Assembly: GCF_014306625.1 (NCBI RefSeq)
Contig: NZ_JACRYL010000007.1
Span: 146,431-210,430 of the forward strand
Reading direction: 5' to 3'
Source of the DNA: Pedobacter fastidiosus
GTDB lineage: Bacteria; Bacteroidota; Bacteroidia; Sphingobacteriales; Sphingobacteriaceae
Length of the DNA stretch: 64,000 nucleotides
In this document: one piece after another, positions 1 through 7,502 of the stretch
Layout: each line of letters begins with the position of its first letter
Position numbering within the stretch: the stretch's first letter is position 1
Position numbers and translations under genes: made by a program
Notes under the pieces: generated by a model
What the model was told of the DNA's origin: nothing
The model's input: the letters and a program-made list of their open reading frames with translations, nothing else
Databases searched by the model: none

Positions 1-127
1 GGCTGGAAAGTAAATGGTGTATAGGTCGGTGAGACACCGACCGATAGGGACAAAGAATAAGAGCGACCTAAATTTCTTCCCCCTACCCACCAAGTGGGGA
101 GTATCCCTCAAAGCATTAATCAAAAAC
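1..127. other. Intergenic region with short hairpins
   Basis: No gene is supported here. A perfect 8-bp inverted repeat with a 3-nt loop lies at 24-42 (arms GGTCGGTG and CACCGACC), and a 5-bp one at 86-98. These resemble the small dispersed palindromes seen elsewhere in the flanks. The stretch lies downstream of the minus-strand SUI1 gene, so a role as 3' end structure is possible, but no clear T-run follows. Confidence 0.35.
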
Positions 128-478
128 CTAACCTCCAGCTTTCTTTACTTTGTAGCCATCCTTTTGAAGAATGCCCATAACTTTATCGCGAACATCGCCT
201 TGAATCATAATTTCTCCATCTTTAACAGATCCTCCTACACCGCATTTGGTTTTAAGCATTTTTCCTAATACATCTAAATCTTCTTGTTTGCCCTTAAATC
301 CTGTGATAAGTGTTACGGCTTTTCCTCCACGGTTTTTTTTATCGAGCATTACGCGTAAATCCTGTTGTTGGTTTGGACTTGTTACAGTATCATCTACTTC
401 TTCTTCGTATTCAAATTCGGGATTTGTAGAATACATGATTCCTCCAAGATCGCTTAAACTATTTTTCTTTGGTTTCAT
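128..478 (-). CDS. SUI1/YciH family translation factor
   Basis: This 116-residue protein matches the bacterial SUI1 (eIF1-like, YciH) family, small factors thought to influence fidelity of start-codon selection on the 30S subunit. The N-terminal 50 residues are acidic and low in complexity. The C-terminal 60-70 residues carry the SUI1 fold signature: basic GGKAVTLITGF, then LGKMLKTKCGVGGSVKDGEIMIQGD, here cited in pieces as KCGVGGSVK and IMIQGD, with a final strand ending GYKVKKAGG. Length is normal for the family. It begins 26 bp after the stop of the upstream minus-strand lipid-kinase-like gene, so the two probably share a transcript. The family call is secure; the exact function in Bacteroidota is inferred. 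Confidence 0.88.
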   Translation of the reverse strand: MKPKKNSLSDLGGIMYSTNPEFEYEEEVDDTVTSPNQQQDLRVMLDKKNRGGKAVTLITGFKGKQEDLDVLGKMLKTKCGVGGSVKDGEIMIQGDVRDKVMGILQKDGYKVKKAGG

Positions 479-504
479 ACTAACAAATGTAAGGGGAAAA
501 TGAA

Positions 505-1386
505 TTATGGAACAATTACCTGTAAAGATAATGGATTTACAACGGCTTCAATTTCCATTCCCATCTGCGAAGGCTCGCCATCTACATGCACTGCGCCTTC
601 TTTTTGGCGGGTAATTTTAATATTTTTACCTTTTATAATTTCGATCATATCGGATGTTTCTGCTGTGCCTCTTAACATGATGTAACTTAACATGGGCAAT
701 TTTAGCAGTGAAAAAGGTTTGATAATGCAAACATCTAAAAGGCCGTCTTTAACGGATGCTGATGGAGCGATAAATACATCGTTGCCATACTGAGATGAAT
801 TTGCAATGGTAACTGCAAATGCCTTACGCTGATATTCCACACCATCAATATTTAAAATATAGAGCTGGGGCTTATAATTGAAAACTTCTTGAAAGCCTAG
901 TTTAACATAACCACTTAAACCTCTTTTTTTATCGCCCGAAAAAACAGCGCTTAAATGGGCATCAAAACCCATCCCTGCCAGATTAAAAAAAGATTTATGA
1001 TTAAATGTGGCAGAGTCTATTTTATCGATCTTTAAATTATTGATCAACAAAATTGCCTGCCTTAAATTTTTAGGGATGTTTAGAAATCTAGCCAAGCCAT
1101 TTCCTGACCCTAAAGGAAGAACGCCTAAAATTTTATTGTGTAGTAAAACCTTCGTAGCTACTTCATTTATGGTTCCATCGCCACCGGCTGCCACGATTAT
1201 GTCAAAATTTTTAATAGATGCTTCGTCTGCCAGCTCGCCTGCATGCCCAACATATTCTGTAAAAACGAAGTTCGGACTGAATTTTTCCTTATCCAAATAC
1301 TTATCTATAAAGTCGGGAATGCGCAATTTGCCCTTTCCGCCTGAGATTGGGTTTATGATGAAGAGGATATTGGTTTTGATTTGCAA
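505..1386 (-). CDS. Diacylglycerol/sphingosine kinase family lipid kinase
   Basis: The protein belongs to the DAGK catalytic family (YegS/DgkB/LCB5-like), which phosphorylates lipid hydroxyls with ATP at the inner membrane. Family hallmarks are visible: N-terminal ILFIINPISGGKGK, the nucleotide-binding AAGGDGTINEVA, then LGVLPLGSGNGLARFL, and a C-terminal beta-rich domain with HVDGEP. An in-frame ATG exists at 1458, but it would add 24 residues unlike the family and would run through the promoter-like boxes of metK. The TTG at 1386 puts the protein start right before the ILFIINP strand, so it is preferred. It lies upstream of the SUI1 gene in the same direction. The lipid substrate cannot be read from sequence. 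Confidence 0.82.
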   Translation of the reverse strand: MQIKTNILFIINPISGGKGKLRIPDFIDKYLDKEKFSPNFVFTEYVGHAGELADEASIKNFDIIVAAGGDGTINEVATKVLLHNKILGVLPLGSGNGLARFLNIPKNLRQAILLINNLKIDKIDSATFNHKSFFNLAGMGFDAHLSAVFSGDKKRGLSGYVKLGFQEVFNYKPQLYILNIDGVEYQRKAFAVTIANSSQYGNDVFIAPSASVKDGLLDVCIIKPFSLLKLPMLSYIMLRGTAETSDMIEIIKGKNIKITRQKEGAVHVDGEPSQMGMEIEAVVNPLSLQVIVP

Positions 1387-1422
1387 GTTGTAAAGAATGA
1401 GGGTACAAAATAATCTATAATT

Positions 1423-1451
1423 TTTGAAATAAAGAAAATATACTATTTTTG
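1423..1451 (+). promoter_or_regulatory. Promoter of metK (Bacteroidota sigma-ABfr type)
   Basis: A TTTG at 1423-1426 is followed after 17 bp by TATTTTTG at 1444-1451, matching the Bacteroidota -33 TTTG / -7 TAnnTTTG pattern. Transcription would start near 1458, just before the riboswitch aptamer and about 155 nt before the metK start codon. Confidence 0.6.
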
Positions 1452-1461
1452 CAATCATTAA

Positions 1462-1530
1462 AAGTGGATTGATTTGCTATCCCGAATCTTCGGGACCGGA
1501 TTGCAACCACTTAAAAAAATTGCTAATGCC
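1462..1530 (+). promoter_or_regulatory. SAM-II-like riboswitch upstream of metK
   Basis: The leader of metK fits the SAM-II (metA) aptamer. P1 arms are AAGTGG (1462-1467) and CCACTT (1507-1512). The first loop begins with the conserved GATTT (1471-1475) and ends in ATTGCAA (1500-1506), directly before the 3' arm of P1. An A-rich stretch and TGCTAA (1521-1526) follow, with CC at 1529-1530 able to pair back with GG at 1498-1499 to close the pseudoknot. An extra hairpin, TCCCGA/TCGGGA (1480-1495), is inserted in loop 1. SAM-II RNAs are known ahead of methionine and SAM genes in Bacteroidota, so feedback control of metK by SAM, probably at translation initiation, is expected. Matching was by eye, not with a covariance model. 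Confidence 0.78.
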
Positions 1531-1612
1531 TCCTTCAATCATTTTAAAGCCTGTTTCTAAGGGGTTTTGGCAATTATTAATTTGTTTATTTACCAATATT
1601 TAATTTTAATAA

Positions 1613-2863
1613 ATGTCATACTTATTTACGTCAGAATCTGTTTCTGAAGGACACCCAGATAAAATTGCCGATCAAATCTCGGATGCTTTAATTGATAACT
1701 TCCTAGCTTTCGATCCAGAATCTAAGGTTGCCTGCGAAACTCTGGTAACTACTGGTCAGGTTATTTTGGCTGGTGAGGTTAAATCCAAAACTTATCTGGA
1801 TGTACAACAGATTGCCCGCGATGTGATCAAGAAAATTGGTTATACCAAAAGCGAATATATGTTCGAGGCAAATTCTTGTGGTATTTTATCTGCGATACAT
1901 GAGCAATCGCAGGATATTAACCAGGGTGTAGACAGAAGCAGCAAGGAAGAACAGGGTGCTGGTGATCAAGGAATGATGTTCGGTTACGCAACTAACGAAA
2001 CTGAAAATTATATGCCGTTGGCGCTAGATCTATCTCATGCATTATTAAGAGAACTTGCGAATTTGAGAAGAGAGAATTCTGAGATTACCTATTTGCGTCC
2101 TGATGCAAAATCTCAGGTAACTTTGGAATATTCTGACGATAATAAACCGCAGCGAATTGATGCGATTGTAATTTCCACTCAGCATGATGATTTTGATGAA
2201 GAAGAGACAATGCTAGCTAAGATCAAATCGGATCTGGTTTCTATTTTGATTCCAAGGATTAAGGCTAAATATCCTCAATATGCCCATTTGTTTAACGATC
2301 AGATTACCTATCACATCAATCCGACAGGGAAATTTGTAATTGGCGGACCACATGGAGATACCGGTTTAACCGGTAGAAAAATTATTGTGGATACCTATGG
2401 TGGAAAAGGCGCTCACGGTGGTGGTGCATTCTCTGGAAAAGATCCTAGTAAGGTAGACAGAAGTGCCGCTTATGCAACACGCCATATTGCAAAAAATCTT
2501 GTTGCTGCTGGTGTTGCCGATGAAATTCTGGTACAGGTTTCTTACGCCATTGGTGTTGCAAAACCAACTTCTATAAACGTGGTTACTTATGGAACTGCTA
2601 AAGTGAATTTAACAGATGGAGAGATCAGCAAAAAAGTAGAATCTATTTTTGATATGCGCCCATACTTTATTGAGCAACGTTTGAAACTGAGAAACCCGAT
2701 CTATAGCGAAACAGCAGCTTACGGCCACATGGGCAGAACGCCAGAAACGGTTACCAAAACTTTTAGAACTCCAAATGGGGAGGAAAAAAATGTTACGGTT
2801 GAATTGTTTACCTGGGAGAAACTAGATTACGCAGATCAGGTTAAAGCCGCTTTCGGAATTTAA
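1613..2863 (+). CDS. metK: S-adenosylmethionine synthetase
   Basis: MetK joins methionine and ATP to make S-adenosylmethionine, the cell's main methyl donor, as a cytoplasmic tetramer. The 416-residue protein has the expected family length and motifs: GHPDK at residues 13-17 (ATP site), [12 protein letters not shown] from residue 115 (methionine and ATP loop), [13 protein letters not shown], and [16 protein letters not shown] (P-loop-like phosphate binding). The ATG at 1613 gives the usual start, [16 protein letters not shown]. It is transcribed alone, from the promoter near 1423-1451 through a SAM-II-like leader, and ends in a strong hairpin terminator at 2883-2910. The call is secure. Confidence 0.98.
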   Translation: MSYLFTSESVSEGHPDKIADQISDALIDNFLAFDPESKVACETLVTTGQVILAGEVKSKTYLDVQQIARDVIKKIGYTKSEYMFEANSCGILSAIHEQSQDINQGVDRSSKEEQGAGDQGMMFGYATNETENYMPLALDLSHALLRELANLRRENSEITYLRPDAKSQVTLEYSDDNKPQRIDAIVISTQHDDFDEEETMLAKIKSDLVSILIPRIKAKYPQYAHLFNDQITYHINPTGKFVIGGPHGDTGLTGRKIIVDTYGGKGAHGGGAFSGKDPSKVDRSAAYATRHIAKNLVAAGVADEILVQVSYAIGVAKPTSINVVTYGTAKVNLTDGEISKKVESIFDMRPYFIEQRLKLRNPIYSETAAYGHMGRTPETVTKTFRTPNGEEKNVTVELFTWEKLDYADQVKAAFGI

Positions 2864-2882
2864 TCTTCTATTTATAATATTT

Positions 2883-2910
2883 AAAAGTCCCGATCAAAAT
2901 CGGGACTTTT
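2883..2910 (+). terminator. Rho-independent terminator after metK
   Basis: A perfect 12-bp stem (AAAAGTCCCGAT / ATCGGGACTTTT) with a CAAA loop is followed by further Ts, 19 nt after the metK stop codon. Confidence 0.9.
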
Positions 2911-2989
2911 TTGCGTTTAGAGATTTAGAATAAATTATCCCCTAAGAAACCTGAGATCAGCTTAGTAGGATGTTTAACATTTGGGTTAA

Positions 2990-3517
2990 CTAGATTCCTT
3001 TCAGTTTCATAAAATCTTTCTCTTTATCGGTTATGTGGTCATCATCTATGGCATAAGCTTTAATGTTGGTTATTTTCATCTCATCCAAAACATCAACAAA
3101 ATCTTTATAGGTAGATGTTTTAGTTGGCTTAATAATTACAATCATATGCTTTGATGGATTATTATTATGGATTTTGGCAACCAATAGTTTAGATGAAAGG
3201 ATATCATTTTCAATATTTTTTAATGATGAGGTTTTTATTTCGGCTTTATCAGTCTCGCCCATGTAATACGCTGCTTCGTTATTCTTTCCCAATAAAATTG
3301 TCATTGTTCGCGATGCAGGATATGGCCCTTGATCTATTGTTGCGTCTGGTTTTGCTACATCAACTACGTTTAAATCGCCGAGTGTTGTAGTGAGCATAAA
3401 GAATGTTGTTAACAGGAACATTAAATCTACCATTGCAGTAAGATCTACACGAGGTGCGGATTTTTTGGTTCTTACTTTAACGGCCTTGCCGCTTTGAGAT
3501 TCGTTTAGAGTTGCCAT
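2990..3517 (-). CDS. ExbD/TolR family biopolymer transporter
   Basis: ExbD/TolR proteins work with an ExbB/TolQ proton channel to energise TonB- or Tol-dependent outer-membrane processes. This 175-residue protein has the typical layout: a short basic cytoplasmic N-terminus (KVRTKKSAPRVD), one membrane helix at about residues 25-45 containing the key aspartate (LTAMVDLMFLLTTFFML), then a periplasmic domain. The ending, with IKAYAIDDDH, resembles Bacteroidota ExbD copies. No exbB or tonB gene lies beside it in this window, so the partner must be encoded elsewhere. The start ATG gives a normal N-terminus. The substrate system is unknown. Confidence 0.88.
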   Translation of the reverse strand: MATLNESQSGKAVKVRTKKSAPRVDLTAMVDLMFLLTTFFMLTTTLGDLNVVDVAKPDATIDQGPYPASRTMTILLGKNNEAAYYMGETDKAEIKTSSLKNIENDILSSKLLVAKIHNNNPSKHMIVIIKPTKTSTYKDFVDVLDEMKITNIKAYAIDDDHITDKEKDFMKLKGI

Positions 3518-3563
3518 AATTTTAGGTTTTTTTAATTATGATGACAACTCGAAACCAATTGCA

Positions 3564-3593
3564 TAAAAAAAAGCGATTAAAAATTTAATCGCT
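3564..3593 (-). terminator. Terminator after the superoxide dismutase gene
   Basis: On the minus strand, AGCGATTAA (3593-3585) and TTAATCGCT (3580-3572) form a 9-bp stem with a 4-nt loop, followed by a run of eight Ts (complement of 3571-3564). It lies about 25 nt after the sod stop codon. Confidence 0.8.
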
Positions 3594-3617
3594 CCTTAAT
3601 AAAATTAATTATTGAAC

Positions 3618-4154
3618 TTATTTTACAGCTTCTATTATACCACAACCAACTCTCGGTCCAGAATTACCTGTAGGCTGAGTGGTATAATCATCGGTTCCGC
3701 CATGAACAATTATGCCTCTACCGATAATATTTTTAACATCGCCCTCGGCAATACTCCATCTATCTGTAGTTACGGTAACGGTTCCATGTCCTTTGCTATC
3801 TAATTTAATATTCCCAATATCGCCACTGTGATAAGCCGCAGAGCCCCATTTACCATGATTCTCTTTTGTAGGATTCCAATGCCCATGTGTGTTCATTCCC
3901 ATATCGCCACAATCTCCGTGTTCGTGAAAATGTACTGCAACATTGCTATCTGCACGAGATGCAAAATCCATAATCAATTCCATTTTAATTTTACCATCAC
4001 TTTCCTGATAAAACTTGGCAGTTCCTATGTTTTTGGTATTATCTGCAGTTTCAGTTAAAGTTGCCGAAGCTATTTCTTTATCAAGTTTTGATGTTGTACA
4101 GGCACTTGCAAAGGCAGCACCTGTAATGGCTAAGGCTAAAAGATATTTTCTCAT
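3618..4154 (-). CDS. Cu-Zn superoxide dismutase family lipoprotein
   Basis: SodC-type enzymes dismutate superoxide outside the cytoplasm using Cu and Zn. The start at 4154 is preferred because it begins a lipoprotein signal (MRKYLLALAITGAAFASAC, lipobox cysteine at residue 19); the longer in-frame start at 4220 would bury that signal. Metal-site motifs are present: HFHEHGDCG, HGHWNPTKENHG, AAYHSGDIGNI, and late GIIVHGGTDDYTTQPTGNSGPRVGCGII, here quoted only as IVHGGTDD and GPRVGCGII, the last with the conserved cysteine and arginine. Length (178 residues) fits SodC. The gene is monocistronic with a terminator just downstream. Activity is inferred from ligand conservation. Confidence 0.9.
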   Translation of the reverse strand: MRKYLLALAITGAAFASACTTSKLDKEIASATLTETADNTKNIGTAKFYQESDGKIKMELIMDFASRADSNVAVHFHEHGDCGDMGMNTHGHWNPTKENHGKWGSAAYHSGDIGNIKLDSKGHGTVTVTTDRWSIAEGDVKNIIGRGIIVHGGTDDYTTQPTGNSGPRVGCGIIEAVK

Positions 4155-4274
4155 CTGATTAATTTTTAGTTCAGTAATCAAACACATTGACATCCATTTA
4201 GTTTGCTCCTTAATTTTCAATTATAAAACCATTTCAATTACCACGTGTTTAATACTTATAAAATCATTATAACT

Positions 4275-4622
4275 ATGGAACAGCCAATTGCAATGAACAC
4301 TTTGAGCCAAATTTTGGAGAAATTGAGGCTGAAAGGAAAAGATAACGAATTAAAAATTTCTGATCACGGTAAGATGCAAAGTAAAACCCTTGGCAAAATT
4401 TACAGACCTGAGGATTTAACGATTGTCAAAACCTATCGTTTTGAAGGAGATTCTGATCCTGCAGATAATTCAGTTTTATATTTAGTAGAGGATCAAGACA
4501 AAAATATAGGGTATATGCTGGATGCTTATGGAATTTATTCTGACAATGATGGTCCTGCTTTCGATGATTTTTTGAAGAAGATCCCAACGGCAGATCGAGA
4601 CGAGCAAGAGTTATTTGCTTAA
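4275..4622 (+). CDS. Conserved small cytoplasmic protein of unknown function
   Basis: I do not recognise a characterised family. The protein has no signal peptide or membrane segment, is acidic, and ends in a negatively charged tail (ADRDEQELFA). Internal features are KMQSKTLGKIYRPEDLTIVKTYRFEGDSDP, here only paraphrased as a basic hairpin followed by a YRFEG strand, then VLYLVED and GYMLDAYGIYSDNDG. Coding is supported by an uninterrupted frame and a strong terminator at the stop. The ATG at 4275 is chosen over 4245 because residues before it are not protein-like; a third ATG at 4293 is also possible. Confidence 0.72.
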   Translation: MEQPIAMNTLSQILEKLRLKGKDNELKISDHGKMQSKTLGKIYRPEDLTIVKTYRFEGDSDPADNSVLYLVEDQDKNIGYMLDAYGIYSDNDGPAFDDFLKKIPTADRDEQELFA

Positions 4623-4667
4623 AAAAATGATAAGGTTTGATTAATTTCAAACCTTATCATTTTTTTT
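4621..4667 (+). terminator. Strong terminator, overlapping the stop of the 4275 gene
   Basis: A long perfect stem (4621-4640 with 4647-4666) has arms centred on TGATAAGGTTTGA and TCAAACCTTATCA, a 6-nt loop, and flanking A and T runs. It can work in both directions. Confidence 0.88.
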
Positions 4668-4686
4668 ACAATAAATTATTAAAATT

Positions 4687-4714
4687 TTTGATGAATTTGA
4701 TTTTTGTAACTTCG
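4687..4714 (+). promoter_or_regulatory. Promoter-like boxes ahead of the EamA exporter gene
   Basis: TTTG at 4687-4690 is followed after 16 bp by TAACTTCG at 4707-4714, one base from the TAnnTTTG consensus. The predicted start of transcription is about 15 nt before the ATG at 4737. Confidence 0.45.
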
Positions 4715-4736
4715 CGGGCTCCAGTAATCCCACAGT

Positions 4737-5591
4737 ATGAAAGGCAAATTTAATCTCCCACCTATACCCGCAGTTATATTATCTATAATTAGCGTACAGT
4801 GTGGTGCAGCAATTGCCAAAGGGCTCTTCCCAGAATTGGGCGCTGCAGCAACAGCATCTTTAAGAATTGGCTTATCTGCCGTAATCTTACTCATTGCTTT
4901 TAGGCCAAATCTGTTTAAACTCAATGCAAAACAGTGGAAATATGTAATTCTATACGGTATTTCTCTAGGCGCAATGAATATGGTTTTTTATCTAGCAATA
5001 GAAAGAATTCCCATTGGTCTTGGCGTTACGCTAGAATTTGTTGGTCCTCTAGTTCTCGCCATTTTCTCTTCAAAAAAAGCGATTGATTTTCTTTGGGTAT
5101 TGCTGGCTGCAATTGGAATTGCACTAATTGCGCCGTGGACGAGCAACAATGGATTAGATTTAGTAGGAGTTTTATTAGCGCTCCTTGCTGGAGCCTTTTG
5201 GGCAGCCTATATTATTTTAGGTGGCCGGATTTCAAAAATAATGAAAGGCGGAGATGCAGTTGCCATCGGGATGCTTTTTGCTACCTTACTGATATTGCCC
5301 TTTGGAATTTTTAGCGGAGGATTAAAACTCTTAACCCCAAAATTATTAGGCTTAGGAACAGCACTTGCTCTACTTTCAAGTGCCATTCCATTTACCTTAG
5401 AAATTAGGGCATTAAAACAACTTCCTGCCAGAACATTCAGTATTTTAATGAGCCTAGAACCTGCAATGGCATCATTGGCTGCATTTGTTTTCCTTCAAGA
5501 ATATCTTTCCGTAAAAGAATGCTTGGCGGTTGCCTTTGTCGTTATTGCTTCAGCTGGATCTGCAATTACAGCCAGAAGAGCGAAACTGTAA
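4737..5591 (+). CDS. EamA/DMT family transporter, RhtA-like
   Basis: This 284-residue membrane protein has about ten hydrophobic segments arranged as two EamA repeats, as in drug/metabolite exporters. The N-terminal segment (PAVILSIISVQCGAAIAKGLFP) and GLGVTLEFVGPLVLA resemble RhtA, which exports threonine and homoserine across the inner membrane. The second repeat contains FWAAYIILGGRISK and ends with the short basic tail TARRAKL. It is preceded by a terminator and a promoter-like element, so it is probably transcribed alone. It meets the convergent monooxygenase gene almost stop to stop (one base apart). The RhtA-like assignment is moderate; the substrate is not shown by the sequence. Confidence 0.88.
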   Translation: MKGKFNLPPIPAVILSIISVQCGAAIAKGLFPELGAAATASLRIGLSAVILLIAFRPNLFKLNAKQWKYVILYGISLGAMNMVFYLAIERIPIGLGVTLEFVGPLVLAIFSSKKAIDFLWVLLAAIGIALIAPWTSNNGLDLVGVLLALLAGAFWAAYIILGGRISKIMKGGDAVAIGMLFATLLILPFGIFSGGLKLLTPKLLGLGTALALLSSAIPFTLEIRALKQLPARTFSILMSLEPAMASLAAFVFLQEYLSVKECLAVAFVVIASAGSAITARRAKL

Positions 5592-5592
5592 A

Positions 5593-5877
5593 CTACTCCA
5601 ATTTATCCGTTTTATAAATTACAACAGAATCTGTTAATGCTCCCGCTTTTTTCACGAAAGCTTGAATGTAGCTCTGCTTATTGTGGGCATCCAAACTGCT
5701 TTGATCAGCCCACTCTTCTTGAAAAATAAACGTATTTTCCGCTAATGATTCATGCAAATCATATTGAATACAGGCCTTTTCCATTCTCGAATTAGAAACC
5801 ATATCTAGTAAAATACTTCTTAATTCGGCTATTTTATCGGCTTTACTTTTAACTATTGCTGTTAAATAGATGCTCAT
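5593..5877 (-). CDS. Antibiotic biosynthesis monooxygenase (YgiN-like)
   Basis: A 94-residue ABM-fold protein like E. coli YgiN, a small cofactor-free quinol monooxygenase that works as a dimer. Family features are the opening strand IYLTAIVKSKADKIAELRSIL (quoted here as YLTAIVKSK), the central VSNSRMEKACIQYDLHES, and FIFQEEWADQSSLDAHNKQ before the closing helix. Its start overlaps the end of the upstream MdaB-like gene by 29 bp, so the two are translationally coupled. In E. coli mdaB and ygiN are also adjacent, and together interconvert quinones and quinols. This supports a shared role in quinone redox cycling or detoxification. Confidence 0.88.
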   Translation of the reverse strand: MSIYLTAIVKSKADKIAELRSILLDMVSNSRMEKACIQYDLHESLAENTFIFQEEWADQSSLDAHNKQSYIQAFVKKAGALTDSVVIYKTDKLE

Positions 5878-6478
5878 ATACTTCTGTGTTTAAAAATTGA
5901 TTGTTTAAATGTTCTCTATACGTTTTTAAATCTTTCATAATGTCTGCATTTTTCTCTACATCGTGAAAATGCATTCCATCAATCCGCTCCATGCCCGTAA
6001 ATGCATTCATTCTATGAAAGCCAAAAAGCGGTCCGTCATCTACACTGGTTTCCATAAAAAACTCATCAGGTAAAGTGAATGCTTCTTTAGGGGCATTCCA
6101 AGATGAGGTAACCATATATTTTCGTCCGTGGAGCATACCGCCAGTTCCATAGTTCCGGGTTGGGTTGGCGGATTTTCTACCATCGCTAATATAAATTCCG
6201 CTTTTATAGCCTTCTGTAAAGACTACATCAATATATTTTTTAAAACCGTGAGGCAACTGAAACCACCAGATTGGTGTATGGTAAATTACAACATCGGCCC
6301 AAACATATTTTGCTACTTCTTCTTTTGGGTCATAGTTATTGTTAATGTTTGTTGTTTTAACCTCAAAGCCTTCCAAGCTATTGAAAAAGTCTTCGGTTGC
6401 GGATGAGATGGTTTCATTAAACTTTCCGCCAGAGTGACCAAATTTTTGGCCGCCATTTATGATGAATATTTTTGTCAT
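5849..6478 (-). CDS. NAD(P)H quinone oxidoreductase, MdaB-like flavodoxin fold
   Basis: MdaB reduces quinones with NADPH by two-electron transfer using FAD, limiting semiquinone formation. The protein opens with the flavodoxin-like strand and loop KIFIINGGQKFGHSGG, followed by VIYHTPIWWFQLPHGFKKYID, the family's flavin and active-site segment (quoted as HTPIWWFQLP), and GGMLHGRKYMVTSSWNAP. Starting at 6478 places IFIINGG close to the N-terminus as in homologues; the alternative start at 6505 adds nine residues and would overlap a -7-like box at 6503-6510. It overlaps the YgiN-like gene downstream by 29 bp and is divergent from a LysR gene that may control it. Confidence 0.9.
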   Translation of the reverse strand: MTKIFIINGGQKFGHSGGKFNETISSATEDFFNSLEGFEVKTTNINNNYDPKEEVAKYVWADVVIYHTPIWWFQLPHGFKKYIDVVFTEGYKSGIYISDGRKSANPTRNYGTGGMLHGRKYMVTSSWNAPKEAFTLPDEFFMETSVDDGPLFGFHRMNAFTGMERIDGMHFHDVEKNADIMKDLKTYREHLNNQFLNTEVYEHLFNSNS

Positions 6479-6502
6479 ATCGTTTTCTTTATTTTGATAG
6501 GA

Positions 6503-6554
6503 CAAAATTACTTTAGTTATATCTATTATAAAAACAAGTTAATTTATAGCTTTG
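6503..6554. promoter_or_regulatory. Divergent promoter region between mdaB-like and LysR genes
   Basis: Two TAnnTTTG-type boxes face outward: TAATTTTG on the minus strand (6510-6503) toward the mdaB-like gene and TAGCTTTG on the plus strand (6547-6554) toward the LysR gene. Good -33 TTTG partners are not evident for either. LysR proteins commonly bind such shared regions, but no convincing T-N11-A site was identified. Confidence 0.4.
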
Positions 6555-6578
6555 TATCAGAATTATAATAGTAAAATT

Positions 6579-7481
6579 ATGGTAAATTTGGAGTGGTACA
6601 GAAGTTTTAAGGCAATTTATAAAACAGGAACTTTAACTGGTGCGGCTGAAAGTTTGTTTATTTCTCAGCCTGGAGTTAGCTTACATTTAAGTTCTTTGGA
6701 AAGTTATGTTGGTTCTAAATTATTTGAGCGTACTGGTCGAAAAATGATCCCAACGGAAAAGGGGAAGGTACTTTATAACTTTATTGTTGAGCCTTTGGTT
6801 AAGCTTGAGGAGGCGGAAAAACATTTTCAAAAAAGCACGGAGAAACATACGCCTACCATTAGTGTTGGCATGTGCTTCGAAACCTTCCAAATAACGCTAG
6901 AGCAGTACATTTCTACATTGCCTTTTAATGTGATTATTCGATTTGGAGAATATCCAGAAATGCTAGATCAGTTGGATAAGGGAATTTTAGATTTAATTAT
7001 TACGCCACAAAAGGGAACATCGGCAAATGTAGAGCACGAGGCTTTCTCCTCAGAAACTATTGTTCTTGTTGGGGGAATTGAAACTGATGAATCAGAGTTT
7101 AAACATATGGTAAAACGCAAAGATTTAGATGCGATGGAACATTGGTTAAAACAACAAAAATGGTACGGTACAACTGGCGATATGGAACACCTTTTACGCT
7201 TTTGGCAATTAAACTTTGGCAAACACGCCGATTTTAGACCAAATTATATTGTGCCGAATTTAAACTCTATAGTCCGTTGTCTGTCTGGCGGAAACGGTTT
7301 AGCGATAATTCCTGATTTCTTATGTAAAAAAGAAGTTGATGAAGGAAAAGTAAAGGTAATTTGGGAAGGATCACCAAAGCTTAAAAACACGCTCTATTTT
7401 GGATCAAGAAAAAAAACTCAATATCTAATGGAGATAAATTTGATTAAAAAATTATTTAAGGAGGTAATGGTCAGTATTTAG
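6579..7481 (+). CDS. LysR family transcriptional regulator
   Basis: The N-terminal 60 residues form the LysR winged helix: WYRSFKAIYKTGTLTGAAESL, ISQPGVSLHLSSLE, and LFERTGRKMIPTEKG (quoted in pieces). The remaining 230 residues form a periplasmic-binding-like effector domain. The length, 300 residues, is normal. The ATG at 6579 is preferred because the longer start at 6552 lies inside a -7-like promoter box. It is divergent from the mdaB/ygiN-like pair, the usual arrangement for a LysR regulator and its target, so redox or quinone-responsive control of those genes is a reasonable inference. The effector is unknown. Confidence 0.92.
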   Translation: MVNLEWYRSFKAIYKTGTLTGAAESLFISQPGVSLHLSSLESYVGSKLFERTGRKMIPTEKGKVLYNFIVEPLVKLEEAEKHFQKSTEKHTPTISVGMCFETFQITLEQYISTLPFNVIIRFGEYPEMLDQLDKGILDLIITPQKGTSANVEHEAFSSETIVLVGGIETDESEFKHMVKRKDLDAMEHWLKQQKWYGTTGDMEHLLRFWQLNFGKHADFRPNYIVPNLNSIVRCLSGGNGLAIIPDFLCKKEVDEGKVKVIWEGSPKLKNTLYFGSRKKTQYLMEINLIKKLFKEVMVSI

Positions 7482-7502
7482 GTTATTGGTTGGTTAAATA
7501 AA

